A DNA stretch of 6,723 bases, from positions 1 to 6,723 of the forward strand of contig CAZFBR010000191.1 of NCBI GenBank assembly GCA_964517215.1. The letters run 5' to 3'. The notes under the pieces were generated by a model. That model saw only the letters and a program-made list of their open reading frames with translations, was not told where the DNA came from and did no database searches. Source of the DNA: CAZFBR01 sp035353495 [NCBI: uncultured bacterium] (GTDB taxonomy: Bacteria; DAOPZR01). Position 1 is the stretch's first letter, and every line of letters begins with the position of its first letter. The translations under genes and the position numbers were made by a program. This document shows positions 6,087-6,723 of this stretch, in pieces.

Positions 6087-6170
6087 CATGCCCTCCCCTT
6101 CAGGTAGTGAACCATCCCGCCGGCCGCATCACGGACGCCAGGCTCAGTAACGAATCACGCTGATGCTGAA

Positions 6171-6199
6171 CAAATATCATACTGCGCTGCCGGCGTCAA
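6171..6199 (-). promoter_or_regulatory. Candidate sigma70-type promoter of the acpP operon
   Basis: In the 131-base gap upstream of acpP, the minus strand has TTGACG (6199-6194), a near-perfect -35 box. TATTTG (6176-6171) lies 17 bases on, a weak -10 box. A better -10 match, TATGAT, overlaps just upstream but is only 12 bases from TTGACG. The leader would be about 80 bases. No clear terminator for the upstream decarboxylase gene is visible, so read-through is also possible. Confidence 0.35.
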
Positions 6200-6217
6200 A
6201 TATTACGCATGCCGCGG

Positions 6218-6723
6218 TCAGCCCAGCAGCGACAGCAGCACCCCCGCCGCCACCGCCGTTCCCACCACGCCGGCCACATTCGGGCCCATGGCGTTCATCA
6301 GCAGGAAATTACCCGGGTCCTCCGCCTGGCCGACCTTCTGCACCACGCGCGCCGCCATCGGCACCGCCGACACCCCCGCCGCGCCGATCAGCGGATTGAC
6401 CTTCCCGCGGGTCACCCAGTACATGACCTTGCCGAGCATGACCCCGGCCGCCGTGCCGAACGCGAACGCCGTGAGCCCGAGCACGATGATCTTGATGGTG
6501 GAGAACTGCAGGAAGGTCTCCGCCTTCATGCTCCCCCCCACGGCGAGGCCGACGAACATGGTGCAGACGTTGATGATCTCGTTCTGTGCCGACTTGCTCA
6601 GCCGGTCGACCAGCCCCGACTCGCGCATCAGGTTGCCGAACATCAGCATGCCGAGCAGCGGCGTCGCCGGCGGGACCAGCAGCGCGCAGACGATGGTGGC
6701 AATAATGGGGAACATGACCTTGG
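6218..6723 (-). CDS. oadB: Sodium ion-translocating decarboxylase beta subunit, C-terminal part
   Basis: These are the last 167 codons of a gene that enters from the right edge; the family is about 370-430 residues long. The beta subunit is the integral membrane pump of the oxaloacetate, methylmalonyl-CoA and glutaconyl-CoA decarboxylases. It releases CO2 from carboxybiotin and exports sodium. Family landmarks in fragment numbering are LMFGNLMRESGLVDRLSKSAQNEIIN (26-51), VGLAVGGSMKAETFL (57-71), GKVNPLIGAAGVSAVPMAARVVQ (106-128) and AMGPNVAGVVGTAVAAGVLL (144-163), with hydrophobic segments between them. The usual MHAMGPN reads MNAMGPN, and the usual GSAVAAG reads GTAVAAG. The substrate cannot be told from this subunit, so the symbol oadB stands for OadB/MmdB/GcdB. 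The alpha and biotin-carrier genes are probably upstream, beyond the window. Stop is at 6218-6220. Confidence 0.92.
   Translation of the reverse strand, partial: KVMFPIIATIVCALLVPPATPLLGMLMFGNLMRESGLVDRLSKSAQNEIINVCTMFVGLAVGGSMKAETFLQFSTIKIIVLGLTAFAFGTAAGVMLGKVMYWVTRGKVNPLIGAAGVSAVPMAARVVQKVGQAEDPGNFLLMNAMGPNVAGVVGTAVAAGVLLSLLG

Noticed and set aside
6126-6140. GG-N10-GC pattern on the minus strand upstream of acpP, a possible second sigma54 promoter
   Set aside because: Only the GG and GC core fits; four of the other consensus positions differ. Housekeeping fatty-acid genes are rarely sigma54-dependent, and a TTGACG box lies further upstream.

Overview
This is a GC-rich, gene-dense chromosomal segment, by eye clearly above 60% GC. 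It carries five complete genes plus truncated genes at both ends, with one further complete gene of unknown function. I see no mobile element, CRISPR array, tRNA or rRNA. The content is a sigma54-type activator, a low-affinity phosphate permease with its DUF47 partner, type II fatty-acid synthesis genes and a sodium-pump decarboxylase beta subunit. That suggests a Gram-negative bacterium able to use sodium bioenergetics, probably an anaerobe. A PVC-type lineage such as Kiritimatiellota, or a deltaproteobacterium-like group, would fit, but the placement is a low-confidence inference from gene content and protein style.

Left part, plus strand (1-1146). The window opens in the last 77 codons of an NtrC-family activator, ending in a Fis-type helix-turn-helix. 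A 197-base gap follows. It holds an array of TGCA-centred hexamers spaced every 10 bp (239-274), a close match to a sigma54 -24/-12 promoter (374-389), and a strong ribosome binding site. These precede a 237-residue helical protein that I cannot assign to a family. The arrangement of activator gene, dyad array, sigma54 promoter and unknown gene looks like a small self-contained regulatory unit, and it is the most interesting part of the window.

Middle part, minus strand (1206-3333). A Pit-family phosphate transporter is followed 55 bases downstream by a DUF47/PhoU-like accessory protein, a pairing found in many bacteria. A good sigma70-type promoter lies upstream of pit, and a 16-bp dyad covers its -35 box. 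The dyad has the same RTGCAR-N4-YTGCAY layout as the site beside the activator gene. The pair is transcribed towards the unknown plus-strand gene, and a possible terminator sits between them.

Right part, minus strand (3512-6723). acpP, fabF and fabD form a run for acyl carrier protein, ketoacyl-ACP synthase II and malonyl-CoA:ACP transacylase. A long intercistronic stem-loop separates acpP from fabF, only 14 bases separate fabF from fabD, and a textbook intrinsic terminator closes the run. FabD loads malonyl groups onto AcpP, and FabF condenses them with the growing acyl chain. fabG and fabH are not in this run. Upstream on the same strand, and cut by the window edge, is the C-terminal half of a sodium-translocating decarboxylase beta subunit (OadB/GcdB/MmdB family).
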